Shown: positions 1 to 11,979 of the stretch, one piece after another
How positions within the stretch are numbered: the stretch's first letter is position 1
Layout of the letters: every line of letters starts with the position of its first letter
From: Dastarcus helophoroides
Lineage: Eukaryota; Arthropoda; Insecta; Coleoptera; Bothrideridae
DNA: 64,000 nt
Assembly: GCA_028583605.1 (NCBI GenBank)
Contig: CM053332.1
Span: forward strand, 9,970,442-10,034,441
Direction: 5' to 3'
Notes under the pieces: generated by a model
Databases searched by the model: none
What the model was told of the DNA's origin: nothing
The model's input: the letters and a program-made list of their open reading frames with translations, nothing else
Translations under genes and position numbers: made by a program

Positions 1-2812
1 GAGTTAATAACGATGCTCGGAAAGAATAAAAAGACAAGTATTCACAAAACGACAACAAGAAATTGACGGTGCAGATCTAGATACTATTGTAGTAGTGGAC
101 TTGAGTGGAAAAGTGGAAAAAAACAGTTCTGAACTAACAATCTAGGACGAAAAATGGAAATCAAATGAGAAAGTACCAAAAACAAAATTGTAGAGAGAAC
201 AATAGTGCTATGCTTAGAGAAGCATCTTGCCATAGAAAGCACAAAATTTAAGCACAAAGACATATACAAATATACGAGAGTTATGAACACCAGAAATAAG
301 AGATCCATAATAGATTACTTTGTCAAAGGTATAGGGAATTTTAAACCAATAAGGGAGGTCAAAGTATCCAGAAAAGCGAAAATCAGAGGCGATCATCATC
401 TAGTAAAGGCTACTACCAACAACGAAACAAACAGAAAAAATCAAAGAAAAAATTAAATAAAAATAAAAAAGCTATGAGTTTAAAGAACGGGATATAAGAG
501 AAGGATACTAGAACCAGAATGTAAACAAATGATTGAATCAGAAATAAATTGGTTAAAATTTAAGAACATTATAATGGACTTAGAAAAAGTAAGTTGTGAT
601 ACTTTAACGGTAACGAAAAGGATTGTAAGAAAAACTGAACAGTTTAATGCCAATCTGCAGGCAAAAAGCAATGAAAAAAATCTTGGAAAAGGTATTCGAG
701 TAATAAAAGTCCGCATGATTACTGAAGAGTATAAACGAAAAGAACACGTTAAGCCGTATTCCATGCAGCTTTTAAGGGACAAAGCAGGCAAAATTCTGGC
801 AAAGAAGACAATTAATGTAAAGCTGAAAAGGGCACTTTAAAGATTTAATTAGTGCAAGAGAGGTAACAGTATGGGAAAAGTAGTAGGAAATGAAATACAC
901 AAAAACTAAAAAATTCAAAGGCCTAATTACGGAAGAAGTAAAGGAAGGTCGCAAGGGAAATGAAGCACACAAAAACTAGTATTTACAATTCGCCAACCAA
1001 GCAAAAGTGCACTTCATAAAACAAATAACTTCACATTTGCATTATGGACCTGCAGAAAACATTTGATAAAGTGAGGAGAGAAGACTATAAGGACAGCTTT
1101 GAATAAAGGAGGTGTCGACTGTAGAAATAAAAAGCCCTTTACAGGAATAATAAGAATCACGTAAGAACAAACAACAAAAATCAGACTAAAATTGGATGAC
1201 AAGGCTCTGAACCCCTACTATTCTGATAGTGATCGATAATAATATTTTGTAGTATTTATTGTTAATACAATTCAATAGGTATGAATAGTGATAGACAAGG
1301 CAAGGAAAAGATAAGAGAATTGAATTTGGGTTACTAAGGAACAAACCTAAAACAAAAATCGCAGAACTTAAATTTACGGATGACATGACACTGTATCAGA
1401 GGATTTGAAGGCACTTCTCCAACATAATCTAAATTCGCTTTAAAATGAACTCGGCAGGATAAATATGAAAACATATCAAAAGGAAATAAAGCAATAAATA
1501 TTAAACTGGAGAGTCAGAGGAAAGAGTAACTTGAAGAAGATATATAATATTTATGAGCGATGGTCAGGAAAGATGCCAAATTGGACAAGAAAATTACTGA
1601 ATAAATGAAGAAAGCAGGATAAATGTTTAATTCAATGAAGAAAATCTTCTTGAGACAAAACGAAATTTATGCGTGGCCATGGGGGTGATAACTAAGGCTA
1701 AAAAGCCTTAGGTCAAAGTCCCACAATCTTCCAGGCAGAAGTACATGCCATGCGGCGCTTAAAGCTCTGAGTAGCTCTACTGTCAAATCCATACTAGTGT
1801 GGGACTATCTACAACTACTAAAGCAGTTGGTTGCCCTTACCAAGATAACCTTGCAGCATACATAGGTATTGAAGGAAATGAGATTATCGATCGCCTAGCC
1901 AGAGAAGGTGCAGCATCCCCATTTCTTGAACCCAAACCTTATTTTGGTTAGTAAAATGCCATATAAGAAATGAAGTCCACAAATGGGAAGAGAAACAAAA
2001 AGAATACCACCGGGAATTAACTTCAGGACAAAACCATGCAAAAAAGTTCAACACATATTCGCACACCAAGACGAAGGAACTTCTGGACCATCTCAAAAAG
2101 ATAGGCAAAGCGCAGTCAGACACTTGCCTATTTGAAAAGAAGCCAAGGAAACTGCAGAACACTTACTTTACATATGCGAAGCATTGTTTTACGGGAGACT
2201 ACTTCACCTGGAACAGGATATAAGTTACAGCTGCAGGGATAAGTAAAATTTCTCCTAGGAAAATCATAGGCTCTTACAAAAGTTTGTGAATTTAGGAACA
2301 ATATATCTATATAGGGATTTATCACAATAGATTTTTAAGGTCGGAGTGATGAGAGGAATGTATATATCATATATAATCTACCTAAATGGGGTGGTAAAGA
2401 AGATAGTGTGACCAGCGATAACATTCAATAGTGAATCCTGGACAAGGACAGAGAAACAGAAAATAAGAATAAATGCAATGGACATGAGATTTCTAAGAAA
2501 AATCAAAGAAAGGACAGAATTAAGGATAAACCATTTAGATAACAATTAGAAATCGAACCAATCAGTGGCATGTATGCGAAGAGACTTGTAAAAATAGTGT
2601 ATCAAACAAAGCCAACCGGAAAGAAGATGAGAGGAAAAATTATAAAGTCCCGGTAAGCAGAGATAAAAGAAGAGACAAGAAAGAGAATACAACTGAAGGA
2701 ATAAAAGTAGATGACAAAGGATATAAAACTGTGGAGGAAGAAAACTATAGAAGATGGAACTAAACTCACGGCGCCTCACACCTCACGATGGAGAAGGCGT
2801 AGGATAAATAAT
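1..2812 (+). mobile_element. Decayed RTE-like LINE (endonuclease, reverse transcriptase and C-terminus), interrupted
   Basis: Non-LTR retrotransposon remnant, truncated by the window edge. An endonuclease-like stretch at 205-456 has KFKHKDIYKYTRV, then SIIDYF, then GDHHLV (the place of the catalytic SDH motif). A linker follows at 529-840. RT pieces include MDLQKTFDKV near 1044 and FTDDMTL at 1373-1390, where FTDD stands for the usual (Y/F)ADD. A stretch resembling SMKKIFLRQNEI lies just before 1674. The C-terminal region resumes near 2338 with FNSESWTRTEKQKIRINAMD and ends near 2812. Frameshifts and stops are frequent, so it is dead. The part from about 1675 to 2337 belongs to another element. 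The superfamily call rests on remembered motifs. Confidence 0.6.
1675..2337 (+). mobile_element. LINE fragment with RNase H domain, nested in the preceding LINE
   Basis: A short piece of a different non-LTR element (I, LOA or R1 type). Shifting between frames one reads FQAEVHAM, then SSSTVKSILVWDY, then GIEGNEIIDRLAREGAASP, which fit the RNase H AE, substrate-binding and GNE..D motifs. It continues into the post-RNase H region (IGKAQSDTCLFEKKP and a cysteine/histidine-type tail) to about 2250. The surrounding RTE-like reading stops at about 1674 and restarts at about 2338, so this looks like a nested insertion. It contains stops and frameshifts. The same kind of C-terminus occurs at 7,680-8,050. 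Exact ends are estimated. Confidence 0.6.
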
Positions 2813-4138
2813 AAGTAAGTAATTATATTTGAAGGTTTTGTTAAAGTAACCTTCTTGGATTAAGGTAAAATTTTAGAACGAGAGCTGAAACTTTGGGATA
2901 ATACAAGAAATTTTAATCCTAATTGCTGAATTTACTCTTTTTCGAAATTGGGCCCTTTTTCAAATTTTTACTTTAAACTTACAATTTTTTTATCCTTCTT
3001 TGAACTTCAAACCCGATACTTTTTCACATGTTTGCTCAAAATTTCGAATTAAATCTAAAGTTTTCAACATTTTTCCAAAAATTGGAAATACAATTCAAAA
3101 TTCTGAAATAACCCCAAATTATAATTTTACCATTTACATTTGGGTGGCGTCGATACAGCAAATTATTCTTAAAAAATTATGTCGCATTTGTTATGAGACA
3201 TTCATGCCAGGCCCTCGGAAAGATCCTGATGCAGCGGTGACCGGACGCGGTCTTAATGTGATAAGCGCCTTCTTTTGATCTCTGAAATCGTGAAACCATC
3301 CTCCTCAGTCCTTATGGATATCCAAAAATTACTTTGTTGTTTATTACATGTTAAACAAAAGAGTTGTGTAAACTTCTCAACATATCTTCATAGATTTTAA
3401 TGTATACATATTTTGTAAATGCCAAAACATTAAAAGGTATTTAAATAAAAATGTAAGTCTTTTAATTTAAGTTTCCGAATATTTAGCAATTACAATAGAA
3501 CTGGGCCATTTGAAAATCCTTCATTTGAATAACATTCGCATCCAAATCATTCTACCTCTCCTATTAACACAAACTTTCGCCCATTCAGTGGCGATACCAA
3601 ATTTAATTTTGACCCAAATAAACTAATAAACTTACTATTTCCAAATAACTATATTGGTTTAAATCAGCTAATGAAGATCGACAAGTTTCGAAGCCGCATA
3701 ACTCTAGTTCTAACAGAATTTTACCACTTAATGAAAGGTATTTCGTTATTATTTACGTAACGTAACATAACTACGGCTGCTTGATTATAGGTATATTATC
3801 AACATTTATTTCTAAATGCCTTTATAATATTCTCCTCTATCGTTAGAAAGAACCTCATTTATTTAAAGTATTCTAATAAACAATGATTTTATGTACATTA
3901 GGAACCAGAAATAAATTAATTGCATTAAACATATCTACAGACTCTTGTCACAATGTCATTACTTTTAAGAGAAGATAAAGAAAAATGAACATTATAACCA
4001 CGTAGAGAGGCAAGTAACAAAATTCATAGCTCCGAAGTTAATCCTCAACGTTAAATTAATACGTGTTGAAAATTTCATCAACATGCCACAAGTGGTTTAG
4101 TCACAGCGAATTTTGAAAGTTAATAAACCCTTCAGAAA
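2813..4138. other. Non-coding AT-rich stretch
   Basis: No gene seen. 2,880-3,130 is rich in TTTCAAAATTT-type words like the minisatellite arrays described further on. An open frame at 3000-3278 starts in this low-complexity sequence and resembles no family I know. Confidence 0.5.
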
Positions 4139-4139
4139 C

Positions 4140-5005
4140 ATGGAATTGAATCGAGAGCGTTTCCGAACGGATAATTTTTTACAACCTTTAAAGGGCTTTA
4201 TCGCAACAAAAATGTCTTGCCGAGCTGGTTACTCTTCTTGGTAATGGAGCACCATATTAGTCGACAATTTCTTGCTGGTATTCAGAATTCAAACGTGGAC
4301 GAACAAATCTCAGCGTTGATCCCAGGCCAGGTCCACAAAAAACAGCAGGTCACCCAGGAAAACATTAATGCTGTGCATGAGAGGATTAATGATGATCAAC
4401 ATGTAACTTACCGCGAGATGGAGAGTTTCTTGGGCACTTCTAACACCTCAATGCAAAATATTTTACAGGAAGAGTTAGCCGTGAAGAAAATGCTTTCTCG
4501 TTAAATTCCGCATATGTTGACAGAGGAGGAATTGGCAGCTCGTGTCAACAGTTGCCGAAGAATTCCAAATCATTTTAATAGGGGCTGCTTCAAAAAATGT
4601 GTACAGTATTGTCAGGGGCGACAAGTCTTGGATTTATTCTTATGAACCTGAGAATAAACATCAGTCTAGTGTTTGGGTGTTTCAAGATGAGGAGAAACCA
4701 ACCAAAGTCATCCGTTCTCGCAGTGTGTTCAAAAAGATAGGTCACAACCTTTGTATCAAAATCGAGACATGTAGCTACAGTTACTTTAGAAGATCGAAGA
4801 ACGATAAATGCGGATTGGTGCACAATCAGTTTGTTTGCCACAAATCATTGCTAAGCTACTAAATAACAACCCACATCGTCGAATCATCATTCACCAAGAC
4901 AATGCGAGTAGTCCACACTGCTCGAAGAGACAATTGAGTTTTTGGAACAACAAAATATCGGAATTACTGGAACTGGCGTTGACATCGCTAGGATAATGCT
5001 ACAAT
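4140..5005 (+). pseudogene. Mariner-type transposase pseudogene
   Basis: Remnant of a Tc1/mariner (mariner branch) transposase, a DNA cut-and-paste enzyme. It starts with MELNRERFR at 4140, the typical N-terminus of one insect mariner group. After frameshifts comes QENINAVHERINDDQHVTYR with an HTH-like EMESFLGTSNTSMQNIL (4340-4500). A stop at 4502 replaces the W of the WxPH linker. The catalytic half shows RGDKSWIYSYEPE (first Asp region, near 4615), VWVFQDEEKPTKVIRSRS, and IIHQDNASSPH (second Asp, near 4890). Sequence after 5005 no longer matches, so the third Asp motif is missing. At least three frameshifts are present. No clear terminal inverted repeats were found. Confidence 0.8.
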
Positions 5006-5115
5006 GCGCCACAACTTAGTAATCGGGATAGGAAGAGAAACAAAACACTTTGTTTAGGTTAGAAAATATGAGAGCATGCAAATTATGAAGTAATACTTTC
5101 ACCTTCAAAACATTC

Positions 5116-5240
5116 TAAAGAAGTCGCTGGATGATTCGCCTTTTCGCATGAAGATCAGACCAGGTAGCGATAACGAGTTGCGGAAAAAAAGTTAATTTGA
5201 AACTTATGGACCCTTCAATAGTTCAGAAAAATAGGCATTT
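5116..5240 (+). repeat. Dispersed repeat, copy 1 (partner at 46.4 kb)
   Basis: The stretch around GAAGTCGCTGGATGATTCGC, followed by a CGCATGAAGAT-like word, has a diverged partner at 46412-46451 in the same orientation. About three quarters of 40 bases agree by eye. Flanks are not alignable with confidence. Nature unknown. Confidence 0.35.
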
Positions 5241-5360
5241 GAAATTTCTATAAATACACTCTATACCTACCCTTAAAACTAAATGTTTGGGCTCTGTTAA
5301 GCTGGATGCACATCATTAAAAATCATATATTTCAATCAAGTTTAATTATTTTCTGATTCA

Positions 5361-5496
5361 ATTAGTTATTTTGTGTGTTATAACACCGAATTTGTTTACG
5401 TGCGTCCTAAACTCTTCAAATACAGTGCAAAAACCGTAAATATAAGTTAACTTTTAATGATAAATACAACACACAACTCAAATTTTTATTGATATG
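5361..5496. repeat. Small imperfect inverted repeat, MITE-like
   Basis: A left part with TTTTGTGTGTTATAAC (5368-5384) faces a right part with AATACAACACACAACTC (5463-5479). The right part, with CCGTAAATATAAG just before it, recurs in reverse complement at about 41,805-41,885. This suggests a small foldback repeat family. No target duplication could be fixed. Confidence 0.35.
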
Positions 5497-5544
5497 GGGC
5501 TAACCTAAAAAATTCTACCCTTTGTACATTTTTAATAAATAACA

Positions 5545-6964
5545 ACCCCTCTTCTTCTTCGGGTTCCATCTTCTATCGAAGGTTGGAAACCATCATGGCT
5601 ATACGAGCTTTGTTGGCCGTCGCTCTGAATATTACTACGCTGCTTCATCCAAACCATTCTCTTAAATTCCTGAGCCAGGATATTCTGCACCTACCGACAT
5701 TACCTTTTCCTCGGATTTTTCCCTGTATTATGAGTCGTAGTATTGAGTATCTCTGTCCTTTCAATACATGTCCTAGATATTCGTTTTTCCTTTTTTAATA
5801 GTTATGAGGACTTCTGCTTCATTTCCTATCCTTCTCATTACTTTTATATTTGTTGCCACTTTATTGGTCCAAGGTATTCGTAGGATCCTTCAATAGCACC
5901 AAAGTTCGAAAGCGATCAGTTTATTTATAGGTGTTTGTTTTAGTATGCATATTTCTAAACCGTAAAGGATGGAAAATACGTAGCACTGGAGTATTCTTTA
6001 TCGCAATTCTAGGTCTTCATCACGACAGCATAGGAATTGTTTAAGCTTGATAAACGACAGACGCGCCATCTCAATACGTGCCTTTATTTCTTTTGTTTGG
6101 TCTATGTTTTATGTTATCCATGTATCCAAATATCTGTAATCCTCTACCCTTTCAATGTCCGTGTTTCCAATCCTCAGTCATGCGTTTCCAATTATTGATT
6201 TGGTAATAATCATTTACTTGGTTTTGTTTAAGTCCATTTTGATTATAGCGTATATTAAGGGAGTGTATTAGGTTCTGTAAATCGTCAATAGCATCAGTCA
6301 TTATCACTGTATTATCCGCAAAATGTAAATTGTTGACTTTCTGTCCATTTACAGTTATGCCTTCTGTAGATTCTGATAGCGCCTCTCGAAATATTACTTC
6401 ACTATGGACATTAAAAAGCACTGGCGATAGCACAGAGCCCTCTCGGACCCCTCTCTAAATCTTGATTTTGATTAATTGGTAGTCCACTTTGATTTTGGGA
6501 ATTTGGTTCTAATATAAATGAGATATTATTTCCACATCACGGCTGTCGATGTTTTTGCTTTTTAAGATATCTATCAATTTGTCATGTTGAACCTTATCAA
6601 AGACCTTTTCAAAGTCCATGTAGCACAAATACATATTGCAGTTCATATCAAGAAATCTTTAAGCTAGTACATTTAGACCAAACAAGGCCTCCCTTGTGCC
6701 CTTACCATTTCTGAAGCAAAACTGTGTGCATCCAATTTCCTTTTCTAGTTGGCAATTCTACCGTGTATGATCTTCAGGAATACCTCAAGCATGTGACTCA
6801 TTAAGGTTATGGTTCTATGGTCCGCGCAGGTTGTTGCATGGTGTTTTTTGGGTATTGCCACAAAGGTCGATTGAAGCCATTGTCTAGGGATTGTGCTTGC
6901 CAACCCAGATGGCAACAACTGTTTAATATGCTTCGAAATTAAATATGACATCAGTTTGAGCATG
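5545..6964 (-). mobile_element. RTE-like LINE 3' half, minus strand
   Basis: Reading the minus strand from 6963 downward: WLQSTFVAIPKKHHATTCAD and HRTITLMSHMLEVFLKIIHG (RT fingers); a palm region with an AFKVLQK-type gap; then LSPVLFNVHSEVIFREALSE and NNLHFADNTVIMTD at about 6433-6290. The catalytic motif is FADN (6311-6322) instead of FADD. The C-terminus, broken by frameshifts, ends near 5590 with motifs like IAMMVSNLR. A GAA-rich tail (CTTCTTCTTC on the plus strand at 5551-5562) marks the 3' end. The 5' part, with the endonuclease, is absent. It abuts a plus-strand LINE piece at about 6964. Confidence 0.75.
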
Positions 6965-7110
6965 AGAGATTAAAGAAGACATAGTTAATCTCAACAAGCA
7001 AAGGAAAAATGCGTAAAATGTTTAATATGCTTCGAGATTAAATAATACATCAGTTTGAGCATTACAGATTAAAGAAGACATAGTTAACCTCAACAAGCAA
7101 ATGAAAAATG
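6921..7110. repeat. Direct tandem duplication, 99-bp offset, across a transposon junction
   Basis: 6921-7011 and 7020-7110 are near-identical. Both begin GTTTAATATGCTTCGA and both contain ATTAAAGAAGACATAGTTAA. The first half of each copy is the 5' end of the minus-strand RTE-like LINE. The second half is the start of the plus-strand ORF1 fragment. The join between two elements was therefore duplicated after it formed. Confidence 0.85.
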
Positions 7111-7655
7111 ATGTAGAGGATATAAGAGAAAATATTGCCAACAAAGTTCTAAAGAAATACAGGAAATTAAGGACGAGGGTAAAAACCTTAGAAAAAGACA
7201 GAATAAAAACAGGGTAGATCTAGTAGGCAGACTCCAAGAGGCAAAAACAGAATGGAAAGGTTGGAAAGGGAAACAGATTCGTAACAATCTAGTAATAAAA
7301 GGGATCTCCATTGACACAGCAAATCAAAAGCAGCTTCAAAGAATGCCTAGAGGGCATGCTAGAAAAAGAACTCAAATCTTAAAATGAAACTAAGCAGAGC
7401 GCTTAAAATCGGAAAAAATAAGTTTGTTGTAGAAACACGACATTGGTCAGATAAGCTGAAAATCCTAAGCGAAGAAAAAAGTCTTGAAAGGAAAGGGATA
7501 TATTCACTGAACCAGAGTTAACCAGAAAGTAAAGACGAATTCAAAAGCAGAATCCGAGATGTGGCGAGAGCGGTAAGGGCAAGAGGAAAGACGGTGAAAA
7601 TGGAATATTAAAAAATAATCATGAACGGGAACACAATAAATTGGGGTAGAACTGC
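7046..7655 (+). pseudogene. LINE ORF1 fragment (coiled coil plus RRM-like, nucleic-acid binding)
   Basis: A charged, stop-broken reading resembles LINE ORF1 proteins, which coat the element RNA. 7075-7260 is rich in Glu/Lys/Leu heptads (DIRENIANKVLKKYRKLR). Then IRNNLVIKGISIDTANQK (about 7275-7325) matches the start of the ORF1 RRM. Further on, KMKLSRALKIGKNKFVVETR, LKILSEEKSLERKGIYSLN and VARAVRARGKTVKMEY match its end. Several frameshifts and stops are present. It may belong to the same lineage as the 3' end that follows, or be a separate piece. It could also be a related coiled-coil ORF from another element. Confidence 0.5.
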
Positions 7656-7679
7656 CGTGCCTGGGAAAGGGCACAACTA

Positions 7680-8050
7680 TACCTACAACTTTTAAGGAAT
7701 AATCTCAGGAAACTTGTAGGAATTTGGACAATTGTCGATTAAACAAACACCTCCACAGAATGGGAATTATAAACGACACGAGTTGTAGAGGATGTTTAGA
7801 AGAAGATGAGAGTGTCGAGCACGTGATGTGTCCCTGCCCGGCACTAGCATTCAATCAGAGGATCCACGCTGGGGGAAGGGACTTCTGGCCTAGTGTGGCC
7901 AGTTTGAGAAAGGCGCATCCAAGGGACGTTCTTCAGTTTCTCGACAAGGTTGGGTGGCTGAATGAATGACCAAGGACACCTTAATCACGGGGAATAGCAC
8001 AATGGGCTCGGAAAGGGTGGCCTAAGTGCTGGCCTAAACTTTAGGCAACC
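7680..8050 (+). mobile_element. R1/LOA-like LINE 3' end (C-terminal Cys/His domain and 3' UTR)
   Basis: The open stretch 7724-7969 ends a non-LTR polyprotein. It contains CRLNKHLHRMGIINDTSCRG, then CLEEDESVEHVMCPCPAL, the CxxC...HxxxC arrangement found after RNase H or RT in R1/LOA/I-type elements. This is joined to a short tail ending VGWLNE and a stop. About 80 bp of 3' UTR with GGCCTAAGTGCTGGCCTAAA follow. The upstream RT and RNase H are absent, so the copy is 5'-truncated or joined by deletion to the ORF1 piece. It has the same type of C-terminus as the nested fragment at 1.7-2.3 kb. Confidence 0.7.
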
Positions 8051-8545
8051 CACAACGAATCCAGATCCAGATCCAGACAATGAATTGGGACCGGAATGGA
8101 AAAAACTTACAAAACCCGCAGACTCGTCTAACGACTCAAAAAAGTAAAGATAGTTCCGGCCCGATCTACAATAAAAACGACCCAGCAAAATATACGGCAA
8201 ATGAGTAACGGAAGAATAATAGCGAATGACTTACCAGACGCTCACACTCACACTCCAGTACCAGAGAACAAAATAAATATCACACGAAATGGGGAGAGAG
8301 AAAATGTTTTCGAAACACGTGAAGAAGGGAATCAAGGAACTGAGAACCAGTAGGGCTCTCGGGCGCGAAGGGCTAATCACTCATCAGACTTAAATTTGCC
8401 TATCTATGAAACTCCCGCAAATGTCACTAACTTATGGAAAAAAAAATTATTTCCGATTCAAGAGAGCGAACCAGAGTCAGGTTCTGGAATATTCAAACAA
8501 TGTATGAGGCGTGTCGCCTCGCACAGATTAGCAAACAAATGGATC
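8051..8545 (+). pseudogene. Coding-like remnant of unknown origin, probably transposon ORF1
   Basis: One frame reads NPDPDPDNELGPEWKKLT up to about 8145. A second frame then stays open from about 8125 through SNGRIIANDLPDAHTHTPV and RNGERENVFETREEGNQ, past a single TAG at 8351-8353, to SDLNLPIYETPANVTNLW and CMRRVASHRLANKW near 8545. Over 130 codons with one stop is unusual in AT-rich decayed DNA, and the base composition is richer in G+C than its surroundings. I recognise no domain. Its position just before a LINE 3' end suggests a gag-like ORF1 or 5' part of a transposon polyprotein. Confidence 0.35.
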
Positions 8546-8765
8546 ACTACAAGATAGGCGAGAAGACATCATGAGTCAAGCACTTGACTGGAACCCGCAA
8601 GGACAACGGAAAGTGGGTAGACCCAAACAAATCTGGAAGAGGACCATCATTGGAGAGGCCCGACAAATGAGAAATTCTTGGAAAGAGGTTAAGAACCTAA
8701 CCGCCAACAGACAAAAATAGAGACAATTTGGGGAAGCCCTATATTCCTTTAGGGAATAATGGGAC
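8546..8765 (+). mobile_element. RTE-like LINE 3' end
   Basis: The plus-strand reading has RREDIMSQALDWNPQGQRKV followed by GRPKQIWKRTIIGEARQM, then WKEVKNLTANRQKxRQFGEA and a stop near 8757. This is the typical end of RTE-like endonuclease-RT polyproteins (the WNPQGxRxxGRPxxxWxR motif). A stop replaces W or Q in NRQKxR. Only this terminal piece is present. Confidence 0.7.
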
Positions 8766-11700
8766 CTTATATATTGAACATTGAACATCAATTTTATTAA
8801 AGGGTCTTATTAGATTTTTTGTTTTTGTCAGTCCGGCTAATTATTTCCAACAATTGTTAAATTCCTGTTTTATTTTTTGTCAGGCCGCTTGATTAAAGAA
8901 ACCAAGCATATAAAATATATGCAGTTATTTTCATATTTTTCAAAATTATTGTTTCAAAAGTATGGAAATACAAGTAATTTTACCGAGAAATAATATTAAT
9001 GTGTGATTTCTAAGTAGAGAGTAGCAGGGTACCGATTACTGGAGATGGGTTACTTGTTTTATGGTTATTTAGCCTACGGTACTACTCTTCTCTTCGGTGT
9101 CGATCTGTATTACCATATCAAAGAAGCTAAATACATATTCGTTGGTTAGATTAGGTTAGTTTAATATCCGTTCCTAATTATTTCGGAATTACCATATACC
9201 ATATGTATGGCTCTGTCCTAAGTTAGCCTCTCAGTCGCCCTTAACTCTGCCCTTAGTAACGTAATAACGTGATAAGCTAGTTAACCTATGAATTTGTAAA
9301 CATTAAGAAGGTTCATTTGAAACAAGGAGCGTCCTGTTAGGCGGAGTTTATGGATTGATTTGCCTCTCTTTTAAAATGGAAATTTTAGATATTTGAAACA
9401 ATGCTCAAAAACTTAGTTTTTTGAAATACATAAAATTTAACAAATATTTACAGCTGCTACAATCTACAATTAGGAGTGAGCAGCTGATCCTTTTAAACGC
9501 GCCTTTAATGCATTATTTAAATGGGAGCTTTAGTTCAAATTAAAAGAAATATTCGTATAAAAGATCGTGATTTATGAAATCATTTGCTACAATAACAAAC
9601 CAAAAATGACAATGATAAAACTTGTCAATGATGCTGTAAAGCGAAACCGGTACGAAAAGCCTAAGATTTCATTTAGATGTTGTAAAAATATTACATTTAT
9701 TACTAAATATAATTTTAAATAGGTCAGTTCAAAATTTTTATCTAAATCGACATTCGAGTAACCCCATTTTATTCTTAAAAGTTAGACTTCAACATTGAAT
9801 TTTCGTCTTCCATTTTCAAAATTTGAGGCAAGTGTCCACAAATTCGAAATTTCACATTTGTTATAAAGCACGATTTTTAAAGGCTCAATTTTTTTTCAAT
9901 TTTCGTATATTCAAATTTCAATTCTAATTTTTGAATTTAAAGTTAAAAACTCTAGAATGACAAGGATAAGAAAAATAGGATATATTAGTTTAAACACGAA
10001 ATTTAAAAATTAGTTATAAAATTAGTCGAAATTCTGAGAAAGATGTTTTTTCAGATTTAACTTAAAATTTCGACCAAGTTCAAATTTTTTAGGAAAAAAT
10101 TAGAAATTTAGAATGTAACTTTCAAAATTTTTTTCGATGGAATTAAAAACAAAATAGTGAAAATGTTTTTCGAAATTGAACCCATTTCGACTCAAAATTT
10201 CACATTTTGAAAATACAAGTGAACATTTGTAATTCAAAATGAAACTTTAGACCCTCTTTAAAAGAGTTTCATTTTAATAGTGGGCATTTGGTTTTCAAGC
10301 AAAAATTCTCACATGGGATACTGAACTGTCCCATTCCTCGTTGAAAACCCTGTATAGTTTACAAATATTAGGGAACAGACAAATCGGAAAATACTAATCG
10401 CATATCAGAAATTTTTTTCTAATCGTCAATATAAGCACAATTATAATAACATTTATGTATTTGTGCATTTGATGGTTTCCATGTCATTTGTGATTGATGC
10501 AAGTTTTTATTTTTATAGTTGTTTGGATACTTGTTATATGTTACATGTATACTTTACTCCAATTGAGCACTTATAATTTACATTAAAAAATTGCTTGTTT
10601 GAGGTATATGGAAAAATTCATAATATCTTCTACAATTTTTACGTGTTTAGGTTACTGCCTCAAACACTTAGTAATTGGAAATAGGAATTTATCTTACTAA
10701 ATCATTTCTAGGAGCTCTTTCTTTAATAATGAAATATTATTAAACAGCTCCCATAGAATACAGTTCACATAATGACGCCATTATTTACAGAATGAAATAA
10801 TTTGTTCTCAATATTAGATATACAAAATCTAATTTTTTTTTATAACAATATCTACCATGCAACAACACTACTATTCTTTTTGCTTACCACTTAGGAAAAC
10901 ATTTTTCATTCAAAAAAATTAACAAAAGTAAACAGAATTTCAAATCAAGGACAAATTCACTGATTTATAAAGTAATGACAGCACGTTGCTTTAAGAGAAT
11001 TTGTTAATAATATGACCAGTTACTAATATAGAAATAAACAATTATGGAAGTGCACAGTAGCGTCTGAGAGAAATGTTGAAAAAAAAATAGCCTCGTATAC
11101 TTTGTTTAATTGACTGCACCATCATTATTCTAATTTGAAAAGAGGTTGCAAAGTAAAAACTAGTGACTTTTTTTAATTACTTACTTTCAAAGAGAATGGA
11201 ACTTTATTGTACGAATATTGTATGACAAGGTAGATTCAGAGAAACTGGTCGCATCCACTATTACTTCGAGGTGACTAGTTAAAAAAAAAGAAACATTGTC
11301 AAATAATATACCTAAAAGAAAATATCTATAACTAAAAATTGAAATGTTGAAAAAATCAGCAATAAGTGGCGGGCGTAATTAAAAACAAAAAGGCATATTT
11401 GGATTCATGCATAATAAGCATACGGTTCATTCTGAACTTCTTCATCGAGATGATGAGTTCTAGCAGATAGAAAGCAATCTTAATTTAACGAACCAAGCAG
11501 AAGTCCTGATAACCTAATGGAATATCTTGATATTTAATTAAAAACTTATTGTATTCAGATCTAAATGAAGTTAATTAAATTTTAAGACATTAATTGAATG
11601 AATCTAAGAGCAGACAGAAACTAAAAACTTCTGGCATCAATCATAGTAGAAACTTTCTTGCTTTCGCTTCCTAGAGCCTGAAAGCCACCGTAAACGTTCT

Positions 11701-11979
11701 GAATAAGTAAATAGACCATTTATTGTTGCATTCTGCGAAAGTGAAAAACTAGTGTTATAACAGAAAAAAATCTGTAATAAAAAATCTAATGAAATAAGTT
11801 AGCATAGGTGCTTTTTTACTTTAACAACTTTTAAAGTTCCTCGAAGTTAGTTTTAAGCACTCTGAAGAAACACCTTTGTTAACAGCGAAAACTAAATCAG
11901 GCCCAAGTTCATGAGACCACCAAGTCCGTTAGTTAAGGATTAAGTTTGTTGAAAATATATATGCGTAGTATATAGTGCG
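8766..11979. other. Non-coding AT-rich region
   Basis: No gene recognised. 9,720-10,290 contains degenerate CAAAATTT/AAATTTCGA words of the minisatellite type. The rest is AT-rich single-copy-looking sequence with no open frame above 60 codons. Confidence 0.5.

Noticed and set aside
9144..9162. TTAGG-like words (GTTAGATTAGGTTAG) as insect telomere repeat
   Set aside because: Only two or three units, with no array.
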